Shown in pieces: positions 17,026-26,102 of a stretch of DNA of 57,755 nucleotides; within the stretch, counting starts at the first letter, position 1, and every line of letters starts with the position of its first letter. This DNA is from Bacillota bacterium (GTDB taxonomy: Bacteria > Bacillota > Clostridia > DSM-8532). The stretch is from NCBI GenBank assembly GCA_022702935.2, contig JAKIML020000093.1, positions 1 through 57,755 on the forward strand, read 5' to 3'. A model generated the notes under the pieces. The model was given only the letters and a program-made list of their open reading frames with translations. It did not search any database and was not told the origin of the DNA. Position numbers and translations under genes: made by a program.

Positions 17026-18156
17026 ATGGTTACGATAGAGAAAAACAAAGGACCTTCCCTGGTTAAGAATATAGACTGGATACTGCTTATCACAGTACTC
17101 CTGATCAATGTGTGCGGTCTTGTGGCCGTCAAGAGTGTGGCAGGACATTTAAAGCAGCCCTCCTTGTTTACCAAGCAGCTCGTAGCCTCCTTCATAGGTA
17201 TTGCCTGCATGGTGCTGATAATGCTGCTGGATTACAAGGATTTTAAGGTCCTGAGTATCCCGGCTTACATAGGGACTGTTCTGCTATTGGTATATGTACT
17301 GTTATTCGGTGTGGGGCTTGAGGAGACGGGTACCAAGGGATGGATTGATCTGGGCCCGGTATCCTTACAGCCCTCAGAGGTGGGCAAGGTCACATTGGCC
17401 ATTGTCTCATCGGTTTTCTTTGAGCGAATTAAGCAGGGCGAAGGCGGAAAGAACTATCTGTGGCTCATCGCCACCTCAGGGCTGCTGGTGGGTCTGGTGC
17501 TTCTACAGCCCGACTTCGGCACCTCGGTGGTCTATATGTTTATGCTGGCCTGTGTCATCTTTGTTGCGGGCATCCGTTATCGCACCATCCTCATTTTAGT
17601 GGGGACCTTGATTGTCATGCTGCCCGTACTGTGGTTCAGCGTCATTGAAAAGGTGCTGGAGCCTTTCCAGATGCAGCGCATCCTTTCCTTCCTCAATCCC
17701 GAGGCCTATGCCAGAACCGGAGCCTATCAGGTGCTCATGTCCATCCGTTATATTGGCTCGGGCACCCTGACCGGTGTGGAGGCCGGGGCCCAGAAGGCGG
17801 CCAAAAATGTCCCTGCTTCGGCCACCGACTCCATTTTTGCCGTCATTGGTGAGGAATGGGGCTTTGTAGGAACCACCATCATCGTGGCGCTCTTTCTCAT
17901 TCTGCTGCTGCGCTGCCTCTATATCTCACGCTATGCCAAGGACAAGTATGGCTCCTATGTGGTGATTGCCCTGATGGCTATGTTTTTCTTCCACTTTTTC
18001 GAGAACATCGGCATGAACATTGGAATGCTTCCCGTAACAGGCATTCCGCTGCCATTCATCAGCTATGGGGGCTCCTCCATCTTGGTCAACTATATTGCCA
18101 TTGGCGTCATTATGAGTATTTCAATGCGGCGGCAGAAGCCCTTGTTCGAAGCATGA
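17026..18156 (+). CDS. rodA: RodA-type SEDS peptidoglycan polymerase
   Basis: 376-residue multi-pass membrane protein of the SEDS family, which polymerises lipid II into glycan strands for side-wall growth with a class B PBP. Visible landmarks are LQPSEVGK, LLQPDFGTS, the extracellular loop ATDSIFAVIGEEWGF containing the catalytic Asp, and TGIPLPFISYGGSS near the C-terminus. A second SEDS gene at 27.1 kb belongs to the dcw cluster; this copy outside it and its QPDFGT motif favour RodA over FtsW/SpoVE. Confidence 0.88.
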   Translation: MVTIEKNKGPSLVKNIDWILLITVLLINVCGLVAVKSVAGHLKQPSLFTKQLVASFIGIACMVLIMLLDYKDFKVLSIPAYIGTVLLLVYVLLFGVGLEETGTKGWIDLGPVSLQPSEVGKVTLAIVSSVFFERIKQGEGGKNYLWLIATSGLLVGLVLLQPDFGTSVVYMFMLACVIFVAGIRYRTILILVGTLIVMLPVLWFSVIEKVLEPFQMQRILSFLNPEAYARTGAYQVLMSIRYIGSGTLTGVEAGAQKAAKNVPASATDSIFAVIGEEWGFVGTTIIVALFLILLLRCLYISRYAKDKYGSYVVIALMAMFFFHFFENIGMNIGMLPVTGIPLPFISYGGSSILVNYIAIGVIMSISMRRQKPLFEA

Positions 18157-18272
18157 AATATTACAATTGTGTTACAATTTCGTGAAAGAATGAACCGGGC
18201 TAAGATACATTTTGTAGAAGGAAGGATTTAATAATACAATATATTGTACCTGTAAAATAAGGTTTGAAAATG

Positions 18273-18307
18273 AAGAAGGCTTTGGGTCCCCAAGGCCTTC
18301 TTTTTTT
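18273..18307 (+). terminator. Rho-independent terminator after rodA
   Basis: GAAGGC...TTGGG pairs with CCCAA...GGCCTTC, followed by seven T residues. It separates rodA from the dcw cluster. Between rodA and this hairpin lies a 14-bp perfect palindrome TACAATATATTGTA (18235-18248) of unknown role. Confidence 0.85.
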
Positions 18308-18331
18308 ACGCCTGTGGGACTAATGTTTGGG

Positions 18332-18393
18332 TTGACGGGTGTCGATAGTAGGAGTAAAATACTAGTGAAGTGGTGAGAAGTGGATCAAAGTGG
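18332..18393 (+). promoter_or_regulatory. mraZ promoter with three MraZ boxes
   Basis: TTGACG (18332-18337) and TAAAAT (18355-18360) are 17 bp apart. AAGTGG occurs at 18368, 18378 and 18388, an exact 10-bp period just after the expected transcription start. MraZ is known to bind GTGG-type repeats with 10-bp spacing upstream of its own gene, so this is the expected autoregulatory operator of the dcw cluster. Confidence 0.85.
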
Positions 18394-18407
18394 TGGAGGT
18401 GAGAGGG

Positions 18408-18830
18408 ATGCTCATAGGCAAGTACACCAACGCACTGGACGCAAAAGGGCGTGTGTTTGTACCTGCGGCATTCCGTGGCGATTTAGGCGATCGCTTTGTA
18501 CTCACCAGAGGCGCTGAAGACAAAAGTCTTTACATTTATCCCATTGATGAATGGAAGAAATTTGTTGAAAAGCTTCAGCAGCTTCCCACATCTAAGAAAG
18601 ACAGCAGAATGATCATCCGCCATTTTTGCTCCAATGCTACGAACTGTGACATGGACAGCCAAGGACGCATCTTGATTCCCCAGGAACTACGTGAAAAGGC
18701 AGAGCTTCAGAAGGAAGTCGTATTTATCGGAACCGTTAACCGCATTGAGCTGTGGAGTGCAGAGAATGCGAAGGATACTGAAGTGGAAGACATCGGTGCG
18801 TTGCTTGAATCCCTGGACATTGATTTTTAA
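18408..18830 (+). CDS. mraZ: Transcriptional regulator MraZ
   Basis: 140 residues made of two AbrB-like halves, each with a DxKGR-type signature: LDAKGRVFVPAAFR near residue 13 and MDSQGRILIPQELR in the second half. MraZ forms rings that bind repeats before the dcw operon and usually represses it. GGAGGT at 18395-18400 supports ATG 18408 (MLIGKYTNALDAKGR is the family start); an earlier GTG in frame is rejected. Confidence 0.96.
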   Translation: MLIGKYTNALDAKGRVFVPAAFRGDLGDRFVLTRGAEDKSLYIYPIDEWKKFVEKLQQLPTSKKDSRMIIRHFCSNATNCDMDSQGRILIPQELREKAELQKEVVFIGTVNRIELWSAENAKDTEVEDIGALLESLDIDF

Positions 18831-18851
18831 CCGGGAACGAGGAAAAATGTC

Positions 18852-19793
18852 ATGGAGTTCGAACACAAACCCATTATGCTGGAGGAGTGCATAGAATTCC
18901 TGAATATTCGCCAGGACGGGACCTATATTGATGGAACCCTGGGCGGGGCAGGACATTCCTCCGAGATATTAAGGCGTCTTGGGCCGAAGGGCCTTTTAAT
19001 AGGAATAGACCAAGACCAAAATGCTATTGAAGCTGCCCGCATGAAACTATCAAGGATAGACACCCATGGTCAGTTTGCCATAGAGCATACGAACTTTGAA
19101 AACATAGGACGAGTGATTGAGAAGTACAAAAGAGATTCAGTTGATGGCGTGCTTTTGGATCTGGGCGTTTCCTCCCACCAATTGGACGAGGGGGAACGGG
19201 GTTTTTCCTACCAGCACGATGCACCCCTCGACATGAGAATGAACCAAAGCCAATCCCTGGACGCCCGTACACTGGTGAACACATGGAGCCGGGAGGAGCT
19301 GGCCCGAATCATCCGTGAATACGGTGAGGAAAAATGGTCAGCAAGGATTGCCGAGTTCATTGTCAGGCATCGGGAAGCACAACCCATTAACACGACCGGA
19401 GAGCTGGTGGACATTATAAAGGCGGCCATACCGGCTGCAGCCAGACGGGAGGGACCCCATCCTGCAAAAAGGACCTTCCAGGCCATCAGAATTGCTGTCA
19501 ATCGGGAGCTGGAGGTGCTGGAAAACCTGTTAAAGCAGGTGGTGGAGCTTCTAAGCCCCGGAGGAAGGCTGGCCATTATCACCTTCCACTCTCTGGAGGA
19601 TCGGATTGTGAAAAAGTCTTTTCAAGAGCAAGCCCAGGGCTGCACCTGTCCCAGAGATTTTCCCCAATGTGTCTGCGGTTTTACACCCAAGCTTAAGATC
19701 ATTACCCGTAAGCCAGTAACACCGTCAGAGGAGGAATTGACGGACAATCCCAGGGCACGCAGTGCAAAGCTGAGGGTGGCAGAAAGGCTTTAG
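18852..19793 (+). CDS. rsmH: 16S rRNA m4C1402 N4-methyltransferase
   Basis: 313-residue SAM-dependent methyltransferase (formerly MraW) that modifies C1402 in the ribosomal P site. The family start [16 protein letters not shown]-binding [19 protein letters not shown], the MRMN segment and the Cys-containing region [13 protein letters not shown] are all present. It lies 21 bp after mraZ in the usual order. The next gene in the cluster does not follow directly: a 411-bp A-rich gap begins after the stop. Confidence 0.96.
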   Translation: MEFEHKPIMLEECIEFLNIRQDGTYIDGTLGGAGHSSEILRRLGPKGLLIGIDQDQNAIEAARMKLSRIDTHGQFAIEHTNFENIGRVIEKYKRDSVDGVLLDLGVSSHQLDEGERGFSYQHDAPLDMRMNQSQSLDARTLVNTWSREELARIIREYGEEKWSARIAEFIVRHREAQPINTTGELVDIIKAAIPAAARREGPHPAKRTFQAIRIAVNRELEVLENLLKQVVELLSPGGRLAIITFHSLEDRIVKKSFQEQAQGCTCPRDFPQCVCGFTPKLKIITRKPVTPSEEELTDNPRARSAKLRVAERL

Positions 19794-19833
19794 ACAGTTT
19801 TAGTCAACAAACTTATTTAGCGATAAAGGGTTT

Positions 19834-20190
19834 TACAAAAGAAGAAAAGCAGAGAAACACAAAAGATAAGATTAACGAAGTACAAAGGATAAGAAAACCA
19901 AGATACAAAAGATTTTTAAGATACTGCCCCAAAACTCACATTTAAAAGCTATTAACCTTATATACAAAAGACTTTAAAGATGCACAAAAGAAACTTAATT
20001 TACTTTAGATGAAATTTTAATGTACAAATGACGGATGAAATACTAAAGATTACGAGAAAATTTACTAAAGAAAAAGCGAGAAGGTACAAAGGATTTTAAG
20101 TTGATATTGCCTAAGTCATGAGGGGTCTTTTTAAAGACCCCAAAAATGCTATAGGACAATTATTTATTGAATGAAGAATCTACAAAAGAA
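19834..20190 (+). repeat. A-rich array of degenerate TACAAARGA repeats between rsmH and ftsL
   Basis: The 411-bp gap holds no plausible gene. A motif near YACAAARGA recurs with its C at 19836, 19860, 19883, 19906, 19965, 19985, 20025, 20043, 20065, 20087 and 20183; weaker forms fill some larger gaps (near 20003). Spacing is mostly 18-24 bp. The last copy abuts the SD of ftsL. The plus strand is strongly purine-rich, hence an RNA here would be poorly structured except for the hairpin at 20122. Function unknown. Confidence 0.7.
20122..20141. other. Perfect hairpin in the rsmH-ftsL gap
   Basis: GGGGTCTTT and AAAGACCCC are separated by two T residues. No T-run follows on either strand, so it is not a classical terminator; it may be an RNA processing or stability element. 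Confidence 0.5.
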
Positions 20191-20204
20191 GGAGGCGCAA
20201 AGGC

Positions 20205-20705
20205 GTGGAGAGAAGGAATCCCTATATCTATGGCAGTGCTGCTCCAAAGCTTCCCGAACGCGTAGAACGCCCCGCAGAGCAGAAGCGGGTGCAAAAGCAG
20301 CCGGCGGCAAGACCCCTGCCTACCGAAAGTGCTATTCCCAAAGCCAAAATGATATTGGGCATTCTGTGTGTTGTTGTTATCGCATTCATCATCATTTACC
20401 GCTTTAGCGCCATTGCAGAGCTCAACTACTACATGGGGACCCTGACTGAACAATACAATCAGTTAAGGGATGAAAACCGCAAGCTGGAGGTTGAGATTGA
20501 GACAAGCATTAATCTGGATCGGGTGAAGCAGGTGGCTGAGACAAAGCTGGGAATGCATAAGCCCGAACACTATCAGATAGTTTTGGTCAATGTCCCCAAG
20601 AACAATTACAGTGTGGTGATGGATCAGGCTTATATCAATGAAACCACCAAGAACACCTCACTGGTGGATAGTCTCCTTGGGGCCATCAAGTCCATCTTTC
20701 CATAG
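20205..20705 (+). CDS. ftsL: FtsL-like divisome protein
   Basis: 166 residues: a basic, proline-rich cytoplasmic region (1-45), one membrane segment (about 49-67), then a coiled coil (about 70-115, NQLRDENRKLEVEIETS) and an outside tail. This topology and its place between rsmH and the PBP gene fit FtsL, which with DivIC and DivIB controls the septal SEDS-PBP pair. Sequence conservation in the family is weak, so context carries much of the call. GTG at 20205 is used, nine bases after GGAGG. Confidence 0.75.
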   Translation: MERRNPYIYGSAAPKLPERVERPAEQKRVQKQPAARPLPTESAIPKAKMILGILCVVVIAFIIIYRFSAIAELNYYMGTLTEQYNQLRDENRKLEVEIETSINLDRVKQVAETKLGMHKPEHYQIVLVNVPKNNYSVVMDQAYINETTKNTSLVDSLLGAIKSIFP

Positions 20706-20793
20706 CGGAAAGTTGAAATGGAAATTTACTATGAACGAGACAAGAAAGCTCGTGCTGGCTAATATATATTACACTAGAAAAGAATAGGACTAT

Positions 20794-20845
20794 GGATTGA
20801 TAGTTGGTTTTAATATCCAAAAGATCAGTCTATCGTCCTTTTTTT
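20794..20845 (+). terminator. Attenuator-like hairpin with T-run directly before the PBP gene
   Basis: GGATTGATAG (20794-20803) pairs with CTATCGTCC (20830-20838) with one bulge and one G-U pair, with TTGG/CCAA pairing inside the loop, and seven T residues follow. The SD of the PBP gene starts a few bases later. Position inside the operon suggests partial termination or conditional read-through; this is inference. Confidence 0.55.
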
Positions 20846-20859
20846 GCAGGAGAATCAGC

Positions 20860-23175
20860 ATGAAGGACCGTAGATACCACCAAAAGAAGAGCTTAAAGAG
20901 ATCTTCGACCAAGAGTTCAGGCAGCGGCCGCAGTCCGTCGGACAAAAGCAAGAAAGAGGTTATGGATAAGCCGACCTCCATCAAGCTTAAGAAGCGCGAG
21001 TTTTTTTTGCTGCTTCTTTTTTCGGGATTGCTCCTGTTTATGCTCTATCGTGTGGGTTATATACAGTTTGTCAAGGGCGAGGAGTATCAGAAGCTGGCCT
21101 ATCTTGCACAGACCCAGAAAAGGCAGATTAATCCCAAGCGGGGCACCATTTATGATCGAAACGGCAAGGGCCTTGCCATCAGTGCCTCGGTGGATACGGT
21201 ATCTGTAAATCCCATAGGCCTCCGTGATGAGGTTAAGAGCGATGAGAATAAGCTTCGGGAGATAGCCAATAATCTGGCTCAGTATCTGGATATGGATGCC
21301 GAGACCATTATGAAGAAATTTAACATGAACTCTCGTTACGAATATATTAAAAGAAAGATTGACCGGGATGTGGGAACCAAGGTCAGAAACTATCTGTCCA
21401 ATGCCAAGATTCAGAGTATTTATGTGGACGAGGATTCAAAGCGTTATTATCCCAACGGAAAACTGGCCTCCCATATCTTAGGCTTTACCGGTGTGGACGA
21501 CCAGGGCTTAAGCGGCATAGAATATGTGCTGGACAGCACCCTGAAGGGCGTCCCCGGAAAAATCATGAATGAAGTGGACGTCCTTGGACGGCAGATCAGC
21601 TTCTCCAATGAACGCTATGTGGACGCCATTGACGGTTATGATGTTTATCTGACCATTGATGAGACCATCCAGCACTATGCCGAAAAGGCCCTGGACCAAG
21701 CCATGCTGGATTACAATTTGAAACGGGGCGGGACCATCATTGTCATGAACCCCAATACAGGAGAAATACTGGCCATGGCCTCCAAGCCCGACTTTGATCC
21801 CAATGATCCCGATGCCATGCCCGACTATTACGAGGACACCGACTGGGGCGGCTTCTCAGATCCTGAGGATAGCCAGTACCTCTGGCAGACTGTTTTCAGA
21901 AACAAGGCTGTCATGGACACCTATGAGCCTGGTTCGGTATTCAAGGCCATTACTGCGGCAGCGGCTCTGGAGGAAGGGATTGTCTCATTATCAACACCTG
22001 CTGTTTGCAGACCTATATCTCTGGCCGGCCACACCATAGACTGCTGGAAAAAAGGGGGGCACGGTTCGGAGGACTTTTTGCATGCTGTATATAATTCATG
22101 CAACCCGGTCTTCGTCAATGTTGCGTTACAGGTGGGCATAGATAAGTTTTACAAGTATTTTAAGATATTCGGATTCCAGGAAAGAACGGGGCTGGAGCTC
22201 CAGGGTGAGCCCTCCAATGAGGAATACCGGAAGAATCAGCATGCCGATCCTAAGGAAATTGACCTGGCCGTAACCTCCTTCGGACAACGCTTCCAGATTA
22301 GCCCTATTCAGATGATTACAGCCTACGCGGCCATTGCTAATGGCGGTAATCTTATGAAGCCCACCATTATTAAGCAGATCAGCGACAGCGAAGGCAATAT
22401 TATCAAGAAATTTGAACCCCAGGTCGTACGCAAGGTCATTTCCGAGGAGACTTCCCAAACCCTGAGGGGAATTCTGGAGGGGGTTGTGGCTGAAGGAACC
22501 GGTAAAAATGCCTATATCAGCGGGTATCGTATTGCCGGTAAGACTGGTACGTCTGAAACCCTGACTACCAAGACCGATGGGCGCTATATTGTCTCCTTCA
22601 GCGCCATTGCTCCGGCCGATAAACCCCAGGTCTGCGTTCTTGTGGTCCTCGATCATCCCCAGGTTGCCATGAATCTGAGAACTGGTGGTGTTCTGGCCGC
22701 ACCTGTGGCAGGAAGATTGACCGAGGAGATCCTGGAATACCTGCAGGTTGAAAGGGTATACACCGAAAAGGATAAAAAGGATATGACCCAGGAGGTCTAT
22801 GTCCCCAATGTGACTGGTCTCACCATTAAGGAAGCCGAGGAGAAACTCAAGGCCTTTGGTTTGAAATATACTGTGGAAGGCAACGCAAGCGATGAGAATG
22901 CCATTGTCCGCAGCCAGACCCCCAAAGCCGACTTCTCAGTGCCTCAATCGGCCACCGTTATTCTGTACACTGAGAACCAACCCGAGGTAACGGTTACCAT
23001 GCCCAATCTCCATAATAAGACGGTGAGCGAGGCCACCGAAACCTTACGGCAGTTAGGCCTCAACATCCGAATCCGGGGCAGCGGTCTGGTCACAGCCCAG
23101 CAGTACCCGGCAGGTACTCAGCTTAAGAAGGGTGAAGTAGTGGAAATCAGCTTTGTTGAAATGATCGGCGACTGA
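20860..23175 (+). CDS. Class B penicillin-binding protein with two PASTA domains (FtsI/SpoVD type)
   Basis: 771 residues. After a basic cytoplasmic start and a membrane anchor (about 45-65) come the PBP dimerisation domain, the transpeptidase with SVFK (Ser359-Lys362), SCN (413-415) and KTG (561-563), and two C-terminal PASTA domains (VPNVTGLTIKEAEEKL and MPNLHNKTVSEATETL). It cross-links septal peptidoglycan with an SEDS partner. Bacillus Pbp2B has two PASTA domains and SpoVD one, so a division role is favoured, but a sporulation role is not excluded. ATG 20860 follows GCAGGAG; an upstream TTG is inside the hairpin and rejected. Confidence 0.93.
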   Translation: MKDRRYHQKKSLKRSSTKSSGSGRSPSDKSKKEVMDKPTSIKLKKREFFLLLLFSGLLLFMLYRVGYIQFVKGEEYQKLAYLAQTQKRQINPKRGTIYDRNGKGLAISASVDTVSVNPIGLRDEVKSDENKLREIANNLAQYLDMDAETIMKKFNMNSRYEYIKRKIDRDVGTKVRNYLSNAKIQSIYVDEDSKRYYPNGKLASHILGFTGVDDQGLSGIEYVLDSTLKGVPGKIMNEVDVLGRQISFSNERYVDAIDGYDVYLTIDETIQHYAEKALDQAMLDYNLKRGGTIIVMNPNTGEILAMASKPDFDPNDPDAMPDYYEDTDWGGFSDPEDSQYLWQTVFRNKAVMDTYEPGSVFKAITAAAALEEGIVSLSTPAVCRPISLAGHTIDCWKKGGHGSEDFLHAVYNSCNPVFVNVALQVGIDKFYKYFKIFGFQERTGLELQGEPSNEEYRKNQHADPKEIDLAVTSFGQRFQISPIQMITAYAAIANGGNLMKPTIIKQISDSEGNIIKKFEPQVVRKVISEETSQTLRGILEGVVAEGTGKNAYISGYRIAGKTGTSETLTTKTDGRYIVSFSAIAPADKPQVCVLVVLDHPQVAMNLRTGGVLAAPVAGRLTEEILEYLQVERVYTEKDKKDMTQEVYVPNVTGLTIKEAEEKLKAFGLKYTVEGNASDENAIVRSQTPKADFSVPQSATVILYTENQPEVTVTMPNLHNKTVSEATETLRQLGLNIRIRGSGLVTAQQYPAGTQLKKGEVVEISFVEMIGD

Positions 23176-23194
23176 GGGCATCCTTCGGGAATAG

Positions 23195-23223
23195 TTGTAA
23201 CCTCGCTCATATAGGGATATAAT
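23195..23223 (+). promoter_or_regulatory. Internal promoter before murE
   Basis: TTGTAA (23195-23200) and TATAAT (23218-23223) are exactly 17 bp apart in the short gap between the PBP gene and murE, giving the Mur ligase genes a start independent of mraZ control. Confidence 0.65.
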
Positions 23224-23253
23224 CTAATGGATAAATTTATGGAGGAGTTTAGC

Positions 23254-24717
23254 ATGCTTTTAAAAGACTTATTGGGAAACCTTAACATCATTGAAGCTAA
23301 AGGCAATCTTCATATAGATATACGCGGGGTGACCTATGACTCCAGAAAGGCCCTGCCCGGCTATCTCTTTGTTTGTATTGACGGTTTTGCCACTGACGGG
23401 CATCAGTATGCCCAGCAGGCGGTGGATAACGGCGCTGCGGCTCTGATTGTGCAGAAGGACGTATCCTTAGTGGAGGACGTGACTGTGGTCAAGGTGGAAA
23501 ACACCCGGGAGGCCCTTGCCGTCATCTCAGCCCAGTGGTTTGGAAACCCTTCCCAGTCCATGGATTTGATTGGAGTTACGGGAACCAAGGGTAAAACCAC
23601 CACCACCTATATGATTCGCTCCATTCTGGAGAAACAGGGGCAGACGGTGGGGCTTATCGGAACTGTCGCCAACTGCATTGGTACGGAGAAGATTCCCGCC
23701 CGTCGAACCACTCCCGAGTCCTATGATCTGCAGGAGATGTTCGACAAGATGAAGGAGAAGGGCGCTCAGTCGGTGGTCATGGAGGTATCCAGCCAGGGCC
23801 TCAAGCTCCATCGGGTGACGGGCTGCGCCTTCAGTGTTGGCGTCTTCACCAATTTCTCCAAGGACCATATTGGAGGCTTTGAACACCCCGATATGGAGGA
23901 TTACTTTAAGTCCAAGCAAATGCTGTTTAACCTCTGTAAGCAGGGGGTTGTTAATAAGGATGCCACCCATGCTCAGAGGGTGATTGCGGAGGCGTCCTGT
24001 CCCATACTGACCTATGCCATAGAAAATGATGCCGATGTACGCGCCAGTAATATTGTTACCCACTCCAATTCGGTTGAATTTGATGTGGATACCCCCTGGT
24101 TTAAGGATCATATCAAGGTGTCGGTGCCCGGTTTGTTCAGTGTTTACAATGCGCTGGCTGCCATATCGGTATGTGGGCTTAAGGGTGTTGATGCTGCCTT
24201 AATCAAGGAGGGGCTTCTCAATGTACAGGTGCCCGGCCGAGCCGAGGTGGTTCCCACACCGGGTAAACCCTATACGGTTATGATAGACTATGCTCACACC
24301 CCCGATAGTCTTGAAAATATTCTGACCACAGTAAAGGGCTTTGTGAAAGGACGCCTTATCAGCGTCTTTGGCTGCGGAGGCGACAGGGATCGCTCCAAGC
24401 GTCCGGCCATGGGCGAGATTTCGGGAAGAATTGCGGACTTTACCATCGTTACCTCCGATAATCCCAGAACAGAGGAACCGTCACAAATTCTTAAGGATAT
24501 TGAAGAAGGCATTAAGAAGACCCAGGGTGAGTATATCGTTATTGAGGACAGAACACAGGCTATCCGCTATGCCATGGAGCATGCCGGGGATCAGGATGTC
24601 ATTGTCCTGTCGGGCAAGGGCCATGAAACCTATCAGATATTTAAGGATAAGACCATTCACTACGATGAGCGGGAAATTGTTGAGAATATACTAAGGGAGA
24701 GTGAACAAAACCCTTGA
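23254..24717 (+). CDS. murE: UDP-MurNAc-tripeptide ligase (meso-DAP adding)
   Basis: 487-residue cytosolic ATP-dependent ligase adding the third stem residue to UDP-MurNAc-L-Ala-D-Glu. The P-loop GTKGKTTT starts at 110, and DNPR at 402-405 is the signature for meso-diaminopimelate over lysine. The carbamylated-Lys region and C-terminal Rossmann domain (LSGKGHETYQ) are present. ATG 23254 is chosen for GGAGGA seven bases upstream and the family start MLLKDLL; an earlier ATG at 23227 overlaps the promoter. Confidence 0.95.
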   Translation: MLLKDLLGNLNIIEAKGNLHIDIRGVTYDSRKALPGYLFVCIDGFATDGHQYAQQAVDNGAAALIVQKDVSLVEDVTVVKVENTREALAVISAQWFGNPSQSMDLIGVTGTKGKTTTTYMIRSILEKQGQTVGLIGTVANCIGTEKIPARRTTPESYDLQEMFDKMKEKGAQSVVMEVSSQGLKLHRVTGCAFSVGVFTNFSKDHIGGFEHPDMEDYFKSKQMLFNLCKQGVVNKDATHAQRVIAEASCPILTYAIENDADVRASNIVTHSNSVEFDVDTPWFKDHIKVSVPGLFSVYNALAAISVCGLKGVDAALIKEGLLNVQVPGRAEVVPTPGKPYTVMIDYAHTPDSLENILTTVKGFVKGRLISVFGCGGDRDRSKRPAMGEISGRIADFTIVTSDNPRTEEPSQILKDIEEGIKKTQGEYIVIEDRTQAIRYAMEHAGDQDVIVLSGKGHETYQIFKDKTIHYDEREIVENILRESEQNP

Positions 24718-26102
24718 AAGCTTTGAATGCGGAACAATTGGCAAAAATGGTGAAGGGAAGGCTCAAGGCCTCCCCCGATATTGTTGTCAGTCAGGTCTCA
24801 ACCGATACCAGAACCCTTGAGAAAGGGGCTCTTTTTGTGGCCATTGCCGGTGAGCGTTTTGACGGCCATGATTTTGCGGCACAGGCCGTAGAGCATGGCG
24901 CTGCCCTGGTCATGGCCGAGGAAGGAAGGGATATCCCTGACCATGTCCCCGCGCTGTTTGTCGATAACACCCTGGAGGCCTTGGGCAGGCTGGCGACAGA
25001 ATACCGTGCGCTGTTTAATATCCCTGTCATCGCTGTGACAGGCAGCGTGGGCAAGACCAGCACCAAGGAAATGATTGCCGCCATTTTGTCAGCCAAATTC
25101 AAGGTCCACAAGACCAAGGGCAATTTCAACAATGAAATTGGTCTACCGCTTTCAGTGCTGGAGCTGGATGAGGAACATGAGGTTGCGGTCTTTGAAATGG
25201 GTATGCGGGGCTTTGGCGAAATAAGCCTTCTGTCCCATATCGTAAAGCCCGATATTGCCGTTATCACCAACATTGGTATTTCTCATATTGAAAGACTGGG
25301 AACACGCCAGAACATCCTGAAGGCCAAGCTGGAAATCCTGGATGGCATGAGCAGGAACGGCACCGTGATATTAAACGGTGATGACGAGCTGTTGTCGGGA
25401 TTAAGAGGCCTGCTCCCACAAAAAACCCTTTTCTACGGTATCGACGAGGAGCTTGATATTTGGGGCTATGATTTGCTGTCAAAAGGGGAACAGGGCGTTT
25501 CCTTTGAGGTGAAAACCCCCACCAGAGAAATGAGCCTTTTTGTGCCCGCACCGGGTATGCACAATGTGCATAATGCTCTGGCAGGAATCGCCGTGGCCGA
25601 AGCCCTGGGCATGAATGAGAAGGAAATAGAGGCGGGCCTGATGAGTTACTCAGGCGAGCGTATGCGCCTTGCCATTGTGGATAAGGACGGTATTAAGTTC
25701 ATCAATGACTCCTATAATGCTGCCCCCAGTTCAATTAAGGCTGCCCTGGATGTGCTGTCCGACATTGGACGGGACATGCGCAAATGGGCAGTGCTGGGAG
25801 ATATGATGGAGCTGGGAGATTGGACCGAGCAGGCCCACCGGGACATTGGCAGATATGTATCTAACCTGGGTATCGATTACCTCATAGGCATTGGCTCCTA
25901 CGCTCAATGGTATGTGAAGGGTGCCAATGAGGATTTGCAAACCAGAACCACCACCATGCTTTTTGGGAACATAGAGGAAGCAAAGCCCTATATTGAAACC
26001 CTCATGCAGAAGGGGGATGTCCTTCTGTTTAAGGGCTCCAGAAAAATGAGGCTGGATCTGCTGGTTCAGGCGCTCATTGAGGAAGGAGAAAAGACATGCT
26101 GA
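24714..26102 (+). CDS. murF: UDP-MurNAc-tripeptide:D-Ala-D-Ala ligase
   Basis: 462-residue ligase completing the pentapeptide by adding D-Ala-D-Ala. P-loop GSVGKTS at 110-116; NFNNEIGLPLS and NDSYNAAPSS are MurF hallmarks. Start is TTG at 24714, overlapping the murE stop by four bases, so translation is probably coupled; AAGGGAGA lies upstream. The stop overlaps the mraY start by seven bases. Confidence 0.94.
   Translation: MKALNAEQLAKMVKGRLKASPDIVVSQVSTDTRTLEKGALFVAIAGERFDGHDFAAQAVEHGAALVMAEEGRDIPDHVPALFVDNTLEALGRLATEYRALFNIPVIAVTGSVGKTSTKEMIAAILSAKFKVHKTKGNFNNEIGLPLSVLELDEEHEVAVFEMGMRGFGEISLLSHIVKPDIAVITNIGISHIERLGTRQNILKAKLEILDGMSRNGTVILNGDDELLSGLRGLLPQKTLFYGIDEELDIWGYDLLSKGEQGVSFEVKTPTREMSLFVPAPGMHNVHNALAGIAVAEALGMNEKEIEAGLMSYSGERMRLAIVDKDGIKFINDSYNAAPSSIKAALDVLSDIGRDMRKWAVLGDMMELGDWTEQAHRDIGRYVSNLGIDYLIGIGSYAQWYVKGANEDLQTRTTTMLFGNIEEAKPYIETLMQKGDVLLFKGSRKMRLDLLVQALIEEGEKTC

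Noticed and set aside
20122-20141. Perfect GC-rich hairpin considered as a transcription terminator
   Set aside because: No T-run follows on either strand, so intrinsic termination is unlikely.
19834-20190. Repeat array considered as a CRISPR
   Set aside because: Repeats are about 9 bp and degenerate, spacing is 18-24 bp with A-rich, similar spacers, and there are no cas genes.
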